DNA of 16,527 nucleotides from Methanomicrobia archaeon (GCA_023133315.1 JAGLWR010000007.1:1-16527), one strand, 5' to 3'; counted from the first letter of the stretch, positions 6,955 to 13,898 are shown. The notes: generated by a model from the sequence alone, not told the origin. Translations and numbers: made by a program.

Positions 6955-7163
6955 TTTTTTTTAATATGTTTTAGCAAAGATTCATAGCATTTTTCTATCG
7001 CAACATCCGGTATGCCACCAGTACCTGTAAAAAGAATCTTACCGCCACGAGTTATGATCTCGCATTTGCATATCTTCCCCACAGTTAGCTTGGGTGAATA
7101 CATTCCCAGATCCCGGGATAGGTCCCGCATGATCAGATATTTCCTCGATGTTGGTTCATCCAT
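6885..7163 (-). CDS. small paralogous protein 1 of the array, function unknown
   Basis: The 92-aa protein is a clear paralogue of the neighbour at 7237-7542. Shared blocks are KYLIMRDLSRDLG, SPKLTVGKICKCEI, GGKILFTGTGG and AIEKCYESLLKHIKKKE. The two diverge at the C-terminus, where the repeat element begins. The pattern strand, strand, Gly-rich turn, Ala-rich helix is loosely reminiscent of the beta-beta-alpha half of double-stranded-RNA-binding domains, but that is a shape resemblance only. Both keep the CKC cysteines and the Cys before Y(E/K)SLL. The ATG at 7163 follows AAGGTAATAAAT of the shared leader. The gene's last ~60 nt are part of repeat copy C. Confidence 0.7.
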   Translation of the reverse strand: MDEPTSRKYLIMRDLSRDLGMYSPKLTVGKICKCEIITRGGKILFTGTGGIPDVAIEKCYESLLKHIKKKEGFSPELKNSSSVLKGLCHFLP

Positions 7164-7195
7164 ATTTATTACCTTTTTTTTATGTTTTCTTCTTA
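7164..7195 (-). promoter_or_regulatory. conserved 5' leader of the small-gene array (copy 2)
   Basis: The minus strand reads AACATAAAAAAAAGGTAATAAAT immediately before the ATG at 7163 (split as AACATAAAAAAAAGG and TAATAAAT). It matches the leaders at 6724, 7690 and 8199. An AAGGT ribosome site is included. T-rich sequence just upstream (7196-7224) may terminate the preceding gene. Confidence 0.55.
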
Positions 7196-7224
7196 AAAAA
7201 AAATAAAAAAGGAAAAGTTATAAG

Positions 7225-7322
7225 CCGCTGGGTTTCTCAGCCAGAAGAGTTACTAACTAGGTGATGGAGGAGAGAAGTTGAGTAAACCCCCATTGCCTGA
7301 AGTTGGCTCTTGAGCTCAGCGG
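7225..7322 (-). repeat. inverted-repeat element overlapping the end of a small gene (D)
   Basis: The minus-strand 5' box CCGCTGAGCTCAAGAGCCA and 3' box TGGCTGAGAAACCCAGCGG pair as CCGCTG/CAGCGG (6 bp) and AGCCA/TGGCT (5 bp) around the CTCAAG/GAGAAA internal loop. Relative to copy A, the outer stem has changed on both sides (CCGCTG with CAGCGG) and still pairs, which suggests selection on folding. The gene's stop codon (TGA, 7237-7239) lies inside the 3' box. The middle is unlike copies A-C. Confidence 0.75.
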
Positions 7323-7542
7323 AAATCTCTTCCTTTTTTTTAATAAATTCTAACAAACTTTTATAACATTCTTCTATCGCAATATCTGCTATGCTGCCAC
7401 AACCCACAAATATAGTTTTGCCATCTTTATTTCTAATCTCGCACTTGCAGATTTTCCCAAGAGAGATCTTTGGTGAATCTATTCCCAGATCTTGGGACAG
7501 CCCTTGTATGATCATATACTTTTTCGCCACTAAATCATCCAT
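7237..7542 (-). CDS. small paralogous protein 2 of the array, function unknown
   Basis: The protein has about 101 aa from the ATG at 7540-7542. It starts MDDLVAKKYMIIQGLSQDLG, in register with paralogue 1 (MDEPTSRKYLIMRDL...), which is why this start is preferred to the TTG at 7554. GAGGGAT upstream can serve as ribosome site. It shares SPKISLGKICKCEI, GKTIFVGCGS and AIEECYKSLLEFIKKKE with paralogue 1. The C-terminal SAELKSQLQAMG... and terminal SSG fall within repeat copy D and recur as tail remnants in copies A and B. Its start overlaps the stop of the zinc-ribbon gene (ATGGATGA), so the two are translationally coupled. Confidence 0.7.
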   Translation of the reverse strand: MDDLVAKKYMIIQGLSQDLGIDSPKISLGKICKCEIRNKDGKTIFVGCGSIADIAIEECYKSLLEFIKKKEEISAELKSQLQAMGVYSTSLLHHLVSNSSG

Positions 7543-7690
7543 TAGATCCCTCAAAATATTTTTTTATTACAAATGTGTCGTTGCTTCCACATCGAGGACA
7601 TCTTTTATAGCCACGATGGGCTTTTTTGCCCTTTCCTATAGTCGGGGCGTATATGAATCCACAGGCCGCACACTCTCTAACAGATCCCAT
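7535..7690 (-). CDS. 51-aa two-knuckle zinc ribbon protein
   Basis: This short gene encodes 51 residues from the ATG at 7690. They contain RECAACGFIYAP (Cys7, Cys10) and KRCPRCGSNDTF (Cys31, Cys34), the paired CxxC knuckles of a rubredoxin-like or zinc-ribbon fold, ending in a basic KK segment. Such mini zinc ribbons often bind nucleic acid or act as protein-interaction modules. No specific function can be assigned. It starts directly after the shared leader (GAGGCAATAAAT before ATG) and overlaps the start of the paralogue gene by 8 nt, so the two are probably made from one mRNA. Confidence 0.72.
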   Translation of the reverse strand: MGSVRECAACGFIYAPTIGKGKKAHRGYKRCPRCGSNDTFVIKKYFEGSNG

Positions 7691-7716
7691 ATTTATTGCC
7701 TCTTTTTATTTTTCTT
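7691..7716 (-). promoter_or_regulatory. conserved 5' leader of the small-gene array (copy 3)
   Basis: AAAATAAAAAGAGG followed by CAATAAAT precedes the ATG at 7690 on the minus strand, the same leader as at 6724, 7163 and 8199. The lipoprotein stop codon lies only about 15 nt upstream of it. Confidence 0.55.
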
Positions 7717-7731
7717 CTCCCCAGCAGAGCC

Positions 7732-8199
7732 TCAAGCTTTTTGTTTCGCCAGTTCTTCTAAATCTTTCCTCAGCCGATCGAGACGTTCGTCCAAAAGTGT
7801 TTTGTACTTTGCGTAATGTTCGAGATACCAGTCGCTCGGGTCAGCAAGATATTTCTCTCCATAGTTTGCACAAGTTTGAGCAGTTGTTAGAGCAAAGTGT
7901 AGATCATCCCAAATGCCTCTAAGCTCAGGGGAAATGAAGGATATGGGAAATTCTTTCTCTTCTTCCAGAGCTTTACTTGCATCGGCATATAATTTTTTGA
8001 ATGCTTCTATATACACATCGATATCATCTTCTTCCGGTTCTTCTATTGTATCGCAGTCCTTTAACAACAAATCGGCAGTTTGTTCTGCCCATTCTAAATA
8101 TGCTTCATCTTTGTATGTTTTCTCGGCTCTGCCACCTATGCATCCTGCTAATAATACCAAGAGGCACATCAAGCAAGCCTCTACTATATGTTTTCTCAT
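7732..8199 (-). CDS. small helical lipoprotein, function unknown
   Basis: The 155-aa protein begins MRKHIVEACLMCLLVLLAGC, a signal peptide with lipobox LLAGC (Cys20). The mature part is highly charged and mostly helical: an acidic stretch EEPEEDDIDVY, then WDDLHFALTTAQTCANYGEKYL and a Lys/Glu-rich C-terminal helix ending RLRKDLEELAKQKA. No catalytic motif is recognised. I chose the ATG at 8199 rather than the in-frame GTG at 8208. The array's common leader (GGATGTGATAAAA) then sits directly before the start, as in the other three genes, and its GTGAT would act as ribosome site rather than coding sequence. The product is likely anchored outside the cell membrane. Confidence 0.72.
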   Translation of the reverse strand: MRKHIVEACLMCLLVLLAGCIGGRAEKTYKDEAYLEWAEQTADLLLKDCDTIEEPEEDDIDVYIEAFKKLYADASKALEEEKEFPISFISPELRGIWDDLHFALTTAQTCANYGEKYLADPSDWYLEHYAKYKTLLDERLDRLRKDLEELAKQKA

Positions 8200-8221
8200 T
8201 TTTATCACATCCTTTTATTTT
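8200..8221 (-). promoter_or_regulatory. conserved 5' leader of the small-gene array (copy 4)
   Basis: The minus strand reads AAAATAAAAGGATG then TGATAAAA just before the ATG at 8199, aligned without gaps to the leader at 6724. The HTH gene upstream ends inside this stretch (stop TAA at 8215-8217). Confidence 0.55.
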
Positions 8222-8421
8222 GGACGAAGGCCAAGTGCGTCATATCTCCTTAACATGACGACTCCGTACCGAGTCCGCCTTTTTTCCCACACGAGAAGAA
8301 CCCGTATCTCTTTTCTTTTCAGGAGAGTTTTGAGCTCACCTAATGGAATACCAAGAAATCTCGCCACCTCTGGAAGGTGTTTGCAGTTTTCACCTATCAC
8401 TTCAATGCCCGATCTTTTCAT
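8215..8421 (-). CDS. small helix-turn-helix protein
   Basis: The 68-aa protein has a segment LPEVARFLGIPLGELKTLLKRKEI (about residues 16-39) with the spacing of a helix-turn-helix: a helix ending at 'RFLGIP', a tight turn, then a recognition-like helix. A basic RRTRYGVVMLRRYD strand region follows. This suggests a small DNA-binding regulator, similar in layout to MerR/excisionase-like or plasmid-type HTH proteins, but no family is certain. Its first 20 nt overlap the end of the winged-helix gene (8402-8421), so it is translated from the same mRNA. It may act with that regulator. No strong ribosome site is visible before the ATG. Confidence 0.6.
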   Translation of the reverse strand: MKRSGIEVIGENCKHLPEVARFLGIPLGELKTLLKRKEIRVLLVWEKRRTRYGVVMLRRYDALGLRPK

Positions 8422-8695
8422 AAGGAGACCCTACCAGAGCCACAAGTTCTTTCTGCAACTTCCTACCCTTAGGAGTTAATTTGTACTCATGTTTCCTCCC
8501 GATGACCCTATCCTCACAAAGACCAAGATCGCGGAAGTCCATCAACCGCATTGTACAATAACTATACATAGTGCCCTCCGTGAGATTACTCACGGAAGCT
8601 CTAATTTTCGCTGCGTAATTCCAACCTTTTTTATCCAGTGCCAGAAATATTAAGAGGGTGTGTTTGTTGAAGAACAATCTAACTTCTTCCTTCAT
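8402..8695 (-). CDS. winged-helix DNA-binding regulator
   Basis: The protein has 97 aa from the ATG at 8693-8695. This start is chosen because GAGGTGA lies 5 nt upstream, whereas the earlier in-frame ATG at 8719 has no ribosome site. The sequence fits a winged helix: HTLLIFLALDKKGWNYAAKI (helices 1-2), SVSNLTEGTMYSYCTMRLMDFRDLGL (recognition-helix region), then the wing EDRVIGRKHEYKLTPKGRKLQKELV, the familiar 'yxLTxkGrkl' end of MarR/PadR/ArsR-like archaeal regulators. It lies between a small membrane protein gene, whose stop overlaps the ATG at 8719, and the HTH gene. Autoregulation or a membrane-linked sensing pair is plausible but not shown. Confidence 0.72.
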   Translation of the reverse strand: MKEEVRLFFNKHTLLIFLALDKKGWNYAAKIRASVSNLTEGTMYSYCTMRLMDFRDLGLCEDRVIGRKHEYKLTPKGRKLQKELVALVGSPYEKIGH

Positions 8696-8715
8696 AACTT
8701 TCACCTCGTTTTTTT

Positions 8716-8892
8716 TCATATATCGCCCCTATCCACGAAGTATAATATCAAGACGAGAAGCCCGAACGCTATCTCCCCAATTCCCGTCTTCGAAGTAGTT
8801 GCAGAATCCATATGCCTGCCTACTACAGTAGTTACAATTCCAAGACTGACGAAAAGAATTCCCACTACAGATAGATAAGGGTGGAGCTTCAT
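8716..8892 (-). CDS. 58-aa two-helix membrane protein
   Basis: An ATG at 8890-8892 preceded by AAGGTGCTAAT (good ribosome site) opens 58 codons. The product has two hydrophobic stretches, LSVVGILFVSLGIVTTVVG (about residues 7-25) and IAFGLLVLILYFV (about 41-53), joined by a short polar loop HMDSATTSKTGIGE. It ends at TGA 8716-8718, overlapping the first ATG of the winged-helix frame as ATGA. Tiny two-helix proteins encoded with winged-helix regulators are seen in archaea. The function here is unknown. Confidence 0.65.
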   Translation of the reverse strand: MKLHPYLSVVGILFVSLGIVTTVVGRHMDSATTSKTGIGEIAFGLLVLILYFVDRGDI

Positions 8893-8986
8893 ATTAGCAC
8901 CTTTTTTCCTTCTGTTTTAACTCAGTTCTACTCATCTCTTATCTTACCTCTCCTCTTAAACCAAGAAGATCGAGCATGTTCCATGC

Positions 8987-10867
8987 CTATTCCTTGCTGA
9001 TCCTCTTTCCTAATCTTTTAGCTATATTTTCTAGCCCAAGTTTGTCCAATGTTTTTTTAGTCGGTATCCCTCTTGTATCCCATCCATGAAGAGCGTAATA
9101 GCGATCCAACATCTTATCCCACCTATCTAGATCAATTCTATATTTTCCATCTAGAGGTACATTCACAAATCGTCTTGGAGGAATATCCTCTCTTCTACCC
9201 CAATCTGTATGCAAGACATTGAAAGCCTTTTCAATATTATGGGTTCTCTCTCCTATACGTAAAACTTCGCGCCAATCAATAGATTTTCCAGTAGCGGCAG
9301 AAAACAATAGAGCATAATCCTCAGGCATTAACATATCTACCCTCAGGCTATTGGTAAACATGCATATCCCTACACAGTCTAGAAACGCTTCTAATCGTTC
9401 AAAGAAATATACCAAACGTTCTTTGTTTTTGTATTGGCTTTCATCTCCTATTGAGGAAACACCAAAGTATCGTTCACATACCTCACTATCAAGATCGATT
9501 AGCCTTTTTTCAATTACTGCACCTCTAGTATGCGTACCTCCTCGGGGTGCTACCATAGTGCCAAGAGCCCATGAGGGGGAGAGCCATAGGCACTCAAAGA
9601 GTTCCTGCCCCTTTACATGGATGCAATACTTCTCAGTTCCTCCTCCTATCTTCTCTGAGGCTCTCTTACATCCCTCTGCTAAGAGATCCCCAAATCCCTC
9701 TCTGAAGGCAATTTTTCTTAAGAGTTCAAAGATGACCTCAGAGTCTCCCCACTCCAAGGCTAATCCATCTGTATCTTCTTTCGTGAGCAGCCCCCTTTCA
9801 TAACATTCCATGGCCCATGATATGACACCACTTACATTATCGACATCAAGACCCAGATCGTTGCACAATGCATGGGCTTTGAGGACTGTCTTGGCGTCAG
9901 CTAAATCTAACTTAGCACCAAAGTTATGAGGGTCATTCCCTTGAAGAGCTTCCACATGGGTTAACGATCCTTCTTCTTCAAATTCATAAACGCTCCAGCA
10001 TCGTATCGGACAAGAAGGACAGGTCTTTTCATCTATCTTATACTCCAAGAAAATGTCAGGCATTAATCGCTCTTTGTTCCCCGGGGGTGGGATCTCACCC
10101 GAAAAGTTTCTATAGGGACTTTCAATATCCCATGGTTCATCATAACAATATACCCCATATTTCATTCTTCTCTTATTAAACTTATTATTATTCAATTTTT
10201 CAACTGATTCTTCAACGATTTTTTGAAAGGCATTAGGATTGTGTACCTCTATTTCTCCATTACCTTTAACAGCTATAGCCTTAAGATTTTTTGATCCCAT
10301 TATTGCTCCTAATCCGCATCTACCGGCTGCCCGTGCTCCGTCAACAATAATACAGGAAGATCTAACTAGATTCTCTCCAGCCGGACCTATGCACAAAACT
10401 TTAACATCCCCGTGCTTTTCTTTAAGAATCTTTTCTGTTTCTGTGGTAGTTTTCCCTTTAAGATCTTTAGCATCTATTATGTTAGCATCTCCGTTATCTA
10501 TCAATATATAAGAAAGATTTGGGCATCTGCCTCTTATGATTATATTATTTATCCCTGCAAACCGCATCTCTGGAGCAAAGTACCCCCCAACATTGCTCGA
10601 ACCTATACCCTCCGTAAGAGTATTTTTAGAGTCTATATTAAGTCTGCACGCACCAGGTGCATCTGTCCCACAAAGTAGACCTGCTCCAAAAGCAAGCATA
10701 TTTGTGGGATCAAAAGGAGAAATGTCTAGAGGAAGCTCATTAAATAGAATATACTGATTAACCGCTCTTCCTCCAACGAACCTCTTATATCTCTTGAAGT
10801 CCTCCCACCAAGACACCTTACTATTTGATACATCTATCCGTAGAATTTTGCCGTCTTGGACATTCAT
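8987..10867 (-). CDS. aor: aldehyde ferredoxin oxidoreductase family tungsten enzyme
   Basis: The 626-aa protein, the usual AOR length, oxidises aldehydes to carboxylates with ferredoxin as acceptor, using a bis-tungstopterin and one [4Fe-4S] cluster in the cytoplasm. N-terminal FVGGRAVNQYILFNELP (30-46) and EGIGSSNVGGYFAPEMRFAG (86-105) match the pterin-binding first domain. CPSCPIRC gives Cys283, Cys286 and Cys290, and LDCVGIC gives Cys502 as fourth cluster ligand. RCGLGAIMGSKNLKAIAV (183-200) and APRGGTHTRG (440-449) are further family blocks. It is the last gene of the transporter-dipeptidase operon, starting 13 nt after the M19 stop. Specificity within the family (AOR, FOR, GAPOR, BamB-like, WOR) cannot be read from the sequence. 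The family call itself is firm. Confidence 0.93.
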   Translation of the reverse strand: MNVQDGKILRIDVSNSKVSWWEDFKRYKRFVGGRAVNQYILFNELPLDISPFDPTNMLAFGAGLLCGTDAPGACRLNIDSKNTLTEGIGSSNVGGYFAPEMRFAGINNIIIRGRCPNLSYILIDNGDANIIDAKDLKGKTTTETEKILKEKHGDVKVLCIGPAGENLVRSSCIIVDGARAAGRCGLGAIMGSKNLKAIAVKGNGEIEVHNPNAFQKIVEESVEKLNNNKFNKRRMKYGVYCYDEPWDIESPYRNFSGEIPPPGNKERLMPDIFLEYKIDEKTCPSCPIRCWSVYEFEEEGSLTHVEALQGNDPHNFGAKLDLADAKTVLKAHALCNDLGLDVDNVSGVISWAMECYERGLLTKEDTDGLALEWGDSEVIFELLRKIAFREGFGDLLAEGCKRASEKIGGGTEKYCIHVKGQELFECLWLSPSWALGTMVAPRGGTHTRGAVIEKRLIDLDSEVCERYFGVSSIGDESQYKNKERLVYFFERLEAFLDCVGICMFTNSLRVDMLMPEDYALLFSAATGKSIDWREVLRIGERTHNIEKAFNVLHTDWGRREDIPPRRFVNVPLDGKYRIDLDRWDKMLDRYYALHGWDTRGIPTKKTLDKLGLENIAKRLGKRISKE

Positions 10868-10880
10868 TGTACCACAGATT

Positions 10881-12086
10881 CTACTTGGCCCACACTTTTC
10901 TAAGCACCCTCAGTGTATTTCCTCCGATCACTTTCTCAATTTCGTCATCGGAGTAGCCATATTTTGTCAGCCATCGAAGGATATTCCACGATGCTTCTGT
11001 AGGATTTTCCATTCCTTTGACATATGGTACTTCTTCATGTGTAGTAAATGCTTGCTTTATTGATAAATGCGCCGCAAATGCGTGATGTAAAGCGATATGG
11101 TCTGCATACAATGTATCTGGACCGAAAGAGACATGATCAATTCCTACAAGGCCTTTGACATATTCGAAGTGATCCATAACTGATTCTATGCCGTGTTTTG
11201 GATGTTTTTTGGTGATTGTAGTATGGGGGGCTGCTTCAATTCCTATGACACCTCCTTTCTCTGCACAGGCTTGCATCACCTCATCGGTTTTTAATCGTTT
11301 TATGTCCCATAGTGTCCTTGCTCCCGCGTGTGTAATAAATATTGGCTCCTTGCTAGCTTCAATTGCATCCATAGACGTTGTTTCACCACAATGGGACACA
11401 TCAATCGCCATTCCTACTTTATTCATCCTCTCTACTGCATCATTGCCAAAGTATGTCAATCCCCCATCCCTTTTTTCTTTTAGCCCCGAACCAAGTCCAT
11501 TTGACTCACTATAAACAAGACCCATCATTCTCGCACCAAAACCGTAGAGAATATCAATTCTATCTACCTCATTTTCTATCATAGCACTGCCCTCTAAGAC
11601 AGGAACGAGTGCGATTTTTCCTTCGTTATGTGCCTTTGAGATATCATCTACTTTCTCGCATCGTATCACAAAGTCCTGATGTGCTAAATCACACAATCGC
11701 ATTCCTAAGTCATGTAATACATCATTCCACTTCCATCCTCCCTTAGAATGTATAGTACAACATCCGTCCATTAGGTTGTCGAACACAGCATCTAAACATG
11801 AGCGACTTAGTGCTTCATATGCAGCAAAGTGTCTTCCCTCCCTATTGTAGTCAAATACTTCGCTCATGTCCTCTGTCCACAGTACAGGGTGATCGTGGAG
11901 AGAAATGACAATACTTTTCTCAGCTATCTCTTTTACTCTTTCCTCTTCGGCCTTCGATAACGGGACTTCATATTTCCACTCTTCCTTTCCTTCTGCCAGC
12001 CCAAATTCTTTGTAGTCCTTTTCTTTTTCTAGGTATTGATAGGCTTTGTACCCATCGTATTTCTTATTAATTCCCATTTTTTTCAT
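10881..12086 (-). CDS. M19 (renal-dipeptidase-like) metalloenzyme
   Basis: This 401-aa amidohydrolase-fold protein belongs to peptidase family M19, zinc enzymes that cleave dipeptides, some with beta-lactam or D-residue preference. Metal-ligand motifs are SLHDHP (64-67), VPVLEGSAMIEN (bridging Glu165), AIDVSHCG (His232), FITHAGAR (His253) and VSFGPDT (Asp324). The usual first motif is DGHND. Here it reads S-L-H-D-H, so the normal Asp ligand position is His66. The ~55-residue N-terminal extension (MKKMGINKKYDGYKAYQYLE...) is longer than in typical members. The ATG at 12086 sits only 0-1 nt after AGGAG, so the ATG three codons later (12077) may be the true start. It is preceded by capA and followed by aor. 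Confidence 0.88.
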   Translation of the reverse strand: MKKMGINKKYDGYKAYQYLEKEKDYKEFGLAEGKEEWKYEVPLSKAEEERVKEIAEKSIVISLHDHPVLWTEDMSEVFDYNREGRHFAAYEALSRSCLDAVFDNLMDGCCTIHSKGGWKWNDVLHDLGMRLCDLAHQDFVIRCEKVDDISKAHNEGKIALVPVLEGSAMIENEVDRIDILYGFGARMMGLVYSESNGLGSGLKEKRDGGLTYFGNDAVERMNKVGMAIDVSHCGETTSMDAIEASKEPIFITHAGARTLWDIKRLKTDEVMQACAEKGGVIGIEAAPHTTITKKHPKHGIESVMDHFEYVKGLVGIDHVSFGPDTLYADHIALHHAFAAHLSIKQAFTTHEEVPYVKGMENPTEASWNILRWLTKYGYSDDEIEKVIGGNTLRVLRKVWAK

Positions 12087-12089
12087 CTC

Positions 12090-13067
12090 CTAACTTAATA
12101 CAATCTCAACTTTCTTTTCTTTCTTAAGAAACTTTGTTCCAAACTCCTCTGAGAGTTCCTCTATCTCACAAACTATATTTTTAAAATTGTTTTCTTTAGG
12201 TAAGGTCGGCTCAAATAACCCTTTACCGGATTTAGTAATGTAAACAGGATAAGCATATACTTCTTCTAATCCTCCCTTAGAAAGTATTGTCTCAATGATT
12301 AAGGTATTTTGAGGGTATAAAAACATTGTATCAAATATAATATTGCCCAAACTATAGCATATTAATTTTCCCTCATATATTTCAATTCCCTGTAGACGAT
12401 GCGGATGATGGCCTAGCACTACATCAGAACCTGATTTGATCGCATCATGAGCCAGTGCTTTCTGATGTGGAGCCACTGTTCCGCTCAGATCAACTCCCCA
12501 ATGAAATGAAGTAACTACCACATCTGAGATCTTTTTTGCATTTCTAACATCTTCCTTCATTATCTTTAGATCTCCTTTGTCAATGTTCGGTGTTGCTAAG
12601 AGTGGTGAAACATTAATTTTTGCTGCTCCTGGTATTTTTTCTTTTCCTTCTGCACCAAAAGACCAAATTGTACATTCATACGCCAAAAAAGATATCTTTA
12701 GATCTTCTCTTTTTATTATTTTAGGCTCGTGGGATTCCATAAAATTATAGCCTGCACCAACATACTGTATTTTCTTCGAGTCTAAGATTTTTATGGTATC
12801 TACTAGACCACCTGTGCCATAATCTGTAGTATGATTATTTGCAAGAGATACAATATCAATTCCTGTTACGCCCTCCACCATAGAAGGGGAAGTTTTAAGG
12901 GGTACCAGCCGTCCTAAAGCAGCAGAATCCCTGTTAGTAAGCGGTGTTTCTAAATTACCAAATATCACATCTGCCTTTTCCAGAAGCGGTGTGATCTCGC
13001 TAAATGCTGTTTTAGGATCATCTCTTTTCAGATATATATCTCCCATGGACATTAAAGAAACATTCAT
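12090..13067 (-). CDS. CapA-family metallophosphatase-like protein
   Basis: This 325-aa protein is of the CapA (PgsA) calcineurin-like fold, named for poly-gamma-glutamate capsule synthesis but widespread with unknown hydrolytic roles. The motif series is intact: SMGDIYL (Asp10), VIFGNLETPLT, IVSLANNHTTDYG, VTSFHWGVD, VLGHHPHRLQGIEIYEGKLICYSLGN. The metal-binding Asp, Asn, His and 'GHHPH' residues are therefore present. No signal peptide or membrane segment is seen, so it is probably cytoplasmic, unlike classical CapA. The ribosome site GAGGTGA 5 nt before the ATG overlaps the stop of ecfT, and the next gene starts 3 nt after its stop. No other capsule genes are nearby. Confidence 0.88.
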   Translation of the reverse strand: MNVSLMSMGDIYLKRDDPKTAFSEITPLLEKADVIFGNLETPLTNRDSAALGRLVPLKTSPSMVEGVTGIDIVSLANNHTTDYGTGGLVDTIKILDSKKIQYVGAGYNFMESHEPKIIKREDLKISFLAYECTIWSFGAEGKEKIPGAAKINVSPLLATPNIDKGDLKIMKEDVRNAKKISDVVVTSFHWGVDLSGTVAPHQKALAHDAIKSGSDVVLGHHPHRLQGIEIYEGKLICYSLGNIIFDTMFLYPQNTLIIETILSKGGLEEVYAYPVYITKSGKGLFEPTLPKENNFKNIVCEIEELSEEFGTKFLKKEKKVEIVLS

Positions 13068-13076
13068 TTTTTCACC

Positions 13077-13898
13077 TCACAAAACTTCCAAAATTCCCTT
13101 AATCACATCACCGGTAAATGTCCAGTGAGCTACTTTCGCTCCCCAGTTCCCATATATAATAGCTACCAAGGCAATGCATATTAAGAAAAATATGTATATA
13201 TAATCCAACTTTCCAAATTTCCACTTCTTTCGGGAAACTCTCTTAAAGCCACTTCTGAAACCCCTTGACTCCATAGATGCCGCCAATAGCTCTGAGCGTC
13301 GCATGGATGATTTTATGGCGGGTACTAATAAGGGAGCCCAAGCCTTTCCTTTTTTTATAGGATTTCGAGTCTTAATTCTCCATCCTCTAGCTTGTTGTGC
13401 ATCCTGTATATCCCCCAATTCAGTGATGAATACAGGTATATAGGAGAGTCCTATACCTAAGGCAAGTACCAATGATTCAGGAAGCTTTATTTTATGGAAA
13501 ACATCTACTAGCTCTGATACTGGAATTACCTCTGTTAGACATGCCATCATCAACAAGATAGTAACAAATCTAAGTACAATTTGCAGACCGAAGGTAAATC
13601 CATCTAATGTAAACAAAAGACGATTTCCGATAAGGAACTGGTATTCCTCATTAAAAATAGGTCGGGAGAGGGGATAATATAAAAAATTTGCTACAAACAA
13701 AATAATTGCTAGCAAGCTTACAGTAAGGGTAAGTGGCCCCAATACTTTTTTTATACTAACATTTCTTAAATAAATCACTATAGCCAATGGGGTAACCATC
13801 AGGAGTAAGTCCCACAAAAAGTCATAAACCATAGTCCCTACAAAAAAAACGACGAAGTATAGAAAAACCAATGTTCTAGGATCAAATTTAAGCTTCAA
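13077..13898 (-). CDS. ecfT: ECF transporter transmembrane component EcfT
   Basis: The 273-aa membrane protein has about five to six helices. Coupling-helix motifs are AQQARGW (Ala170-Arg171-Gly172) and AASMESRGF (Ser211-Arg212-Gly213), the paired 'x-R-G' motifs through which EcfT grips the two ATPases. It scaffolds the energy-coupling-factor vitamin/metal transporter in the membrane. The start codon is TTG at 13896-13898, justified by the strong AGGAGGT ribosome site about 7 nt upstream and the MKLKFDPRT opening. Its first 11 nt overlap the end of the ATPase gene, so the two are translationally coupled. Confidence 0.92.
   Translation of the reverse strand: MKLKFDPRTLVFLYFVVFFVGTMVYDFLWDLLLMVTPLAIVIYLRNVSIKKVLGPLTLTVSLLAIILFVANFLYYPLSRPIFNEEYQFLIGNRLLFTLDGFTFGLQIVLRFVTILLMMACLTEVIPVSELVDVFHKIKLPESLVLALGIGLSYIPVFITELGDIQDAQQARGWRIKTRNPIKKGKAWAPLLVPAIKSSMRRSELLAASMESRGFRSGFKRVSRKKWKFGKLDYIYIFFLICIALVAIIYGNWGAKVAHWTFTGDVIKGILEVL

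Noticed and set aside
6205..7322. CRISPR array
   Set aside because: Repeat units are paired boxes with variable middles of unequal length, overlap coding ends and are separated by genes. There are no regular repeat-spacer units or cas genes.
6205..7322. H/ACA or C/D box guide RNA genes
   Set aside because: Hairpins with internal loops suggested H/ACA RNAs, but the internal loops are the same in different copies, no ACA follows at the expected distance, and RUGAUGA/CUGA box pairs are not arranged properly.
7918..7940. CCCCTGAGCTTAGAGG inside the lipoprotein gene as another repeat copy
   Set aside because: It resembles the 5' box only, has no partner 3' box, and is explained by coding for SPEL.
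8696..8719. Earlier start codon for the winged-helix gene at 8719
   Set aside because: It has no ribosome site, whereas the ATG at 8695 has GAGGTGA at ideal spacing. Coupling through the ATGA overlap remains possible.
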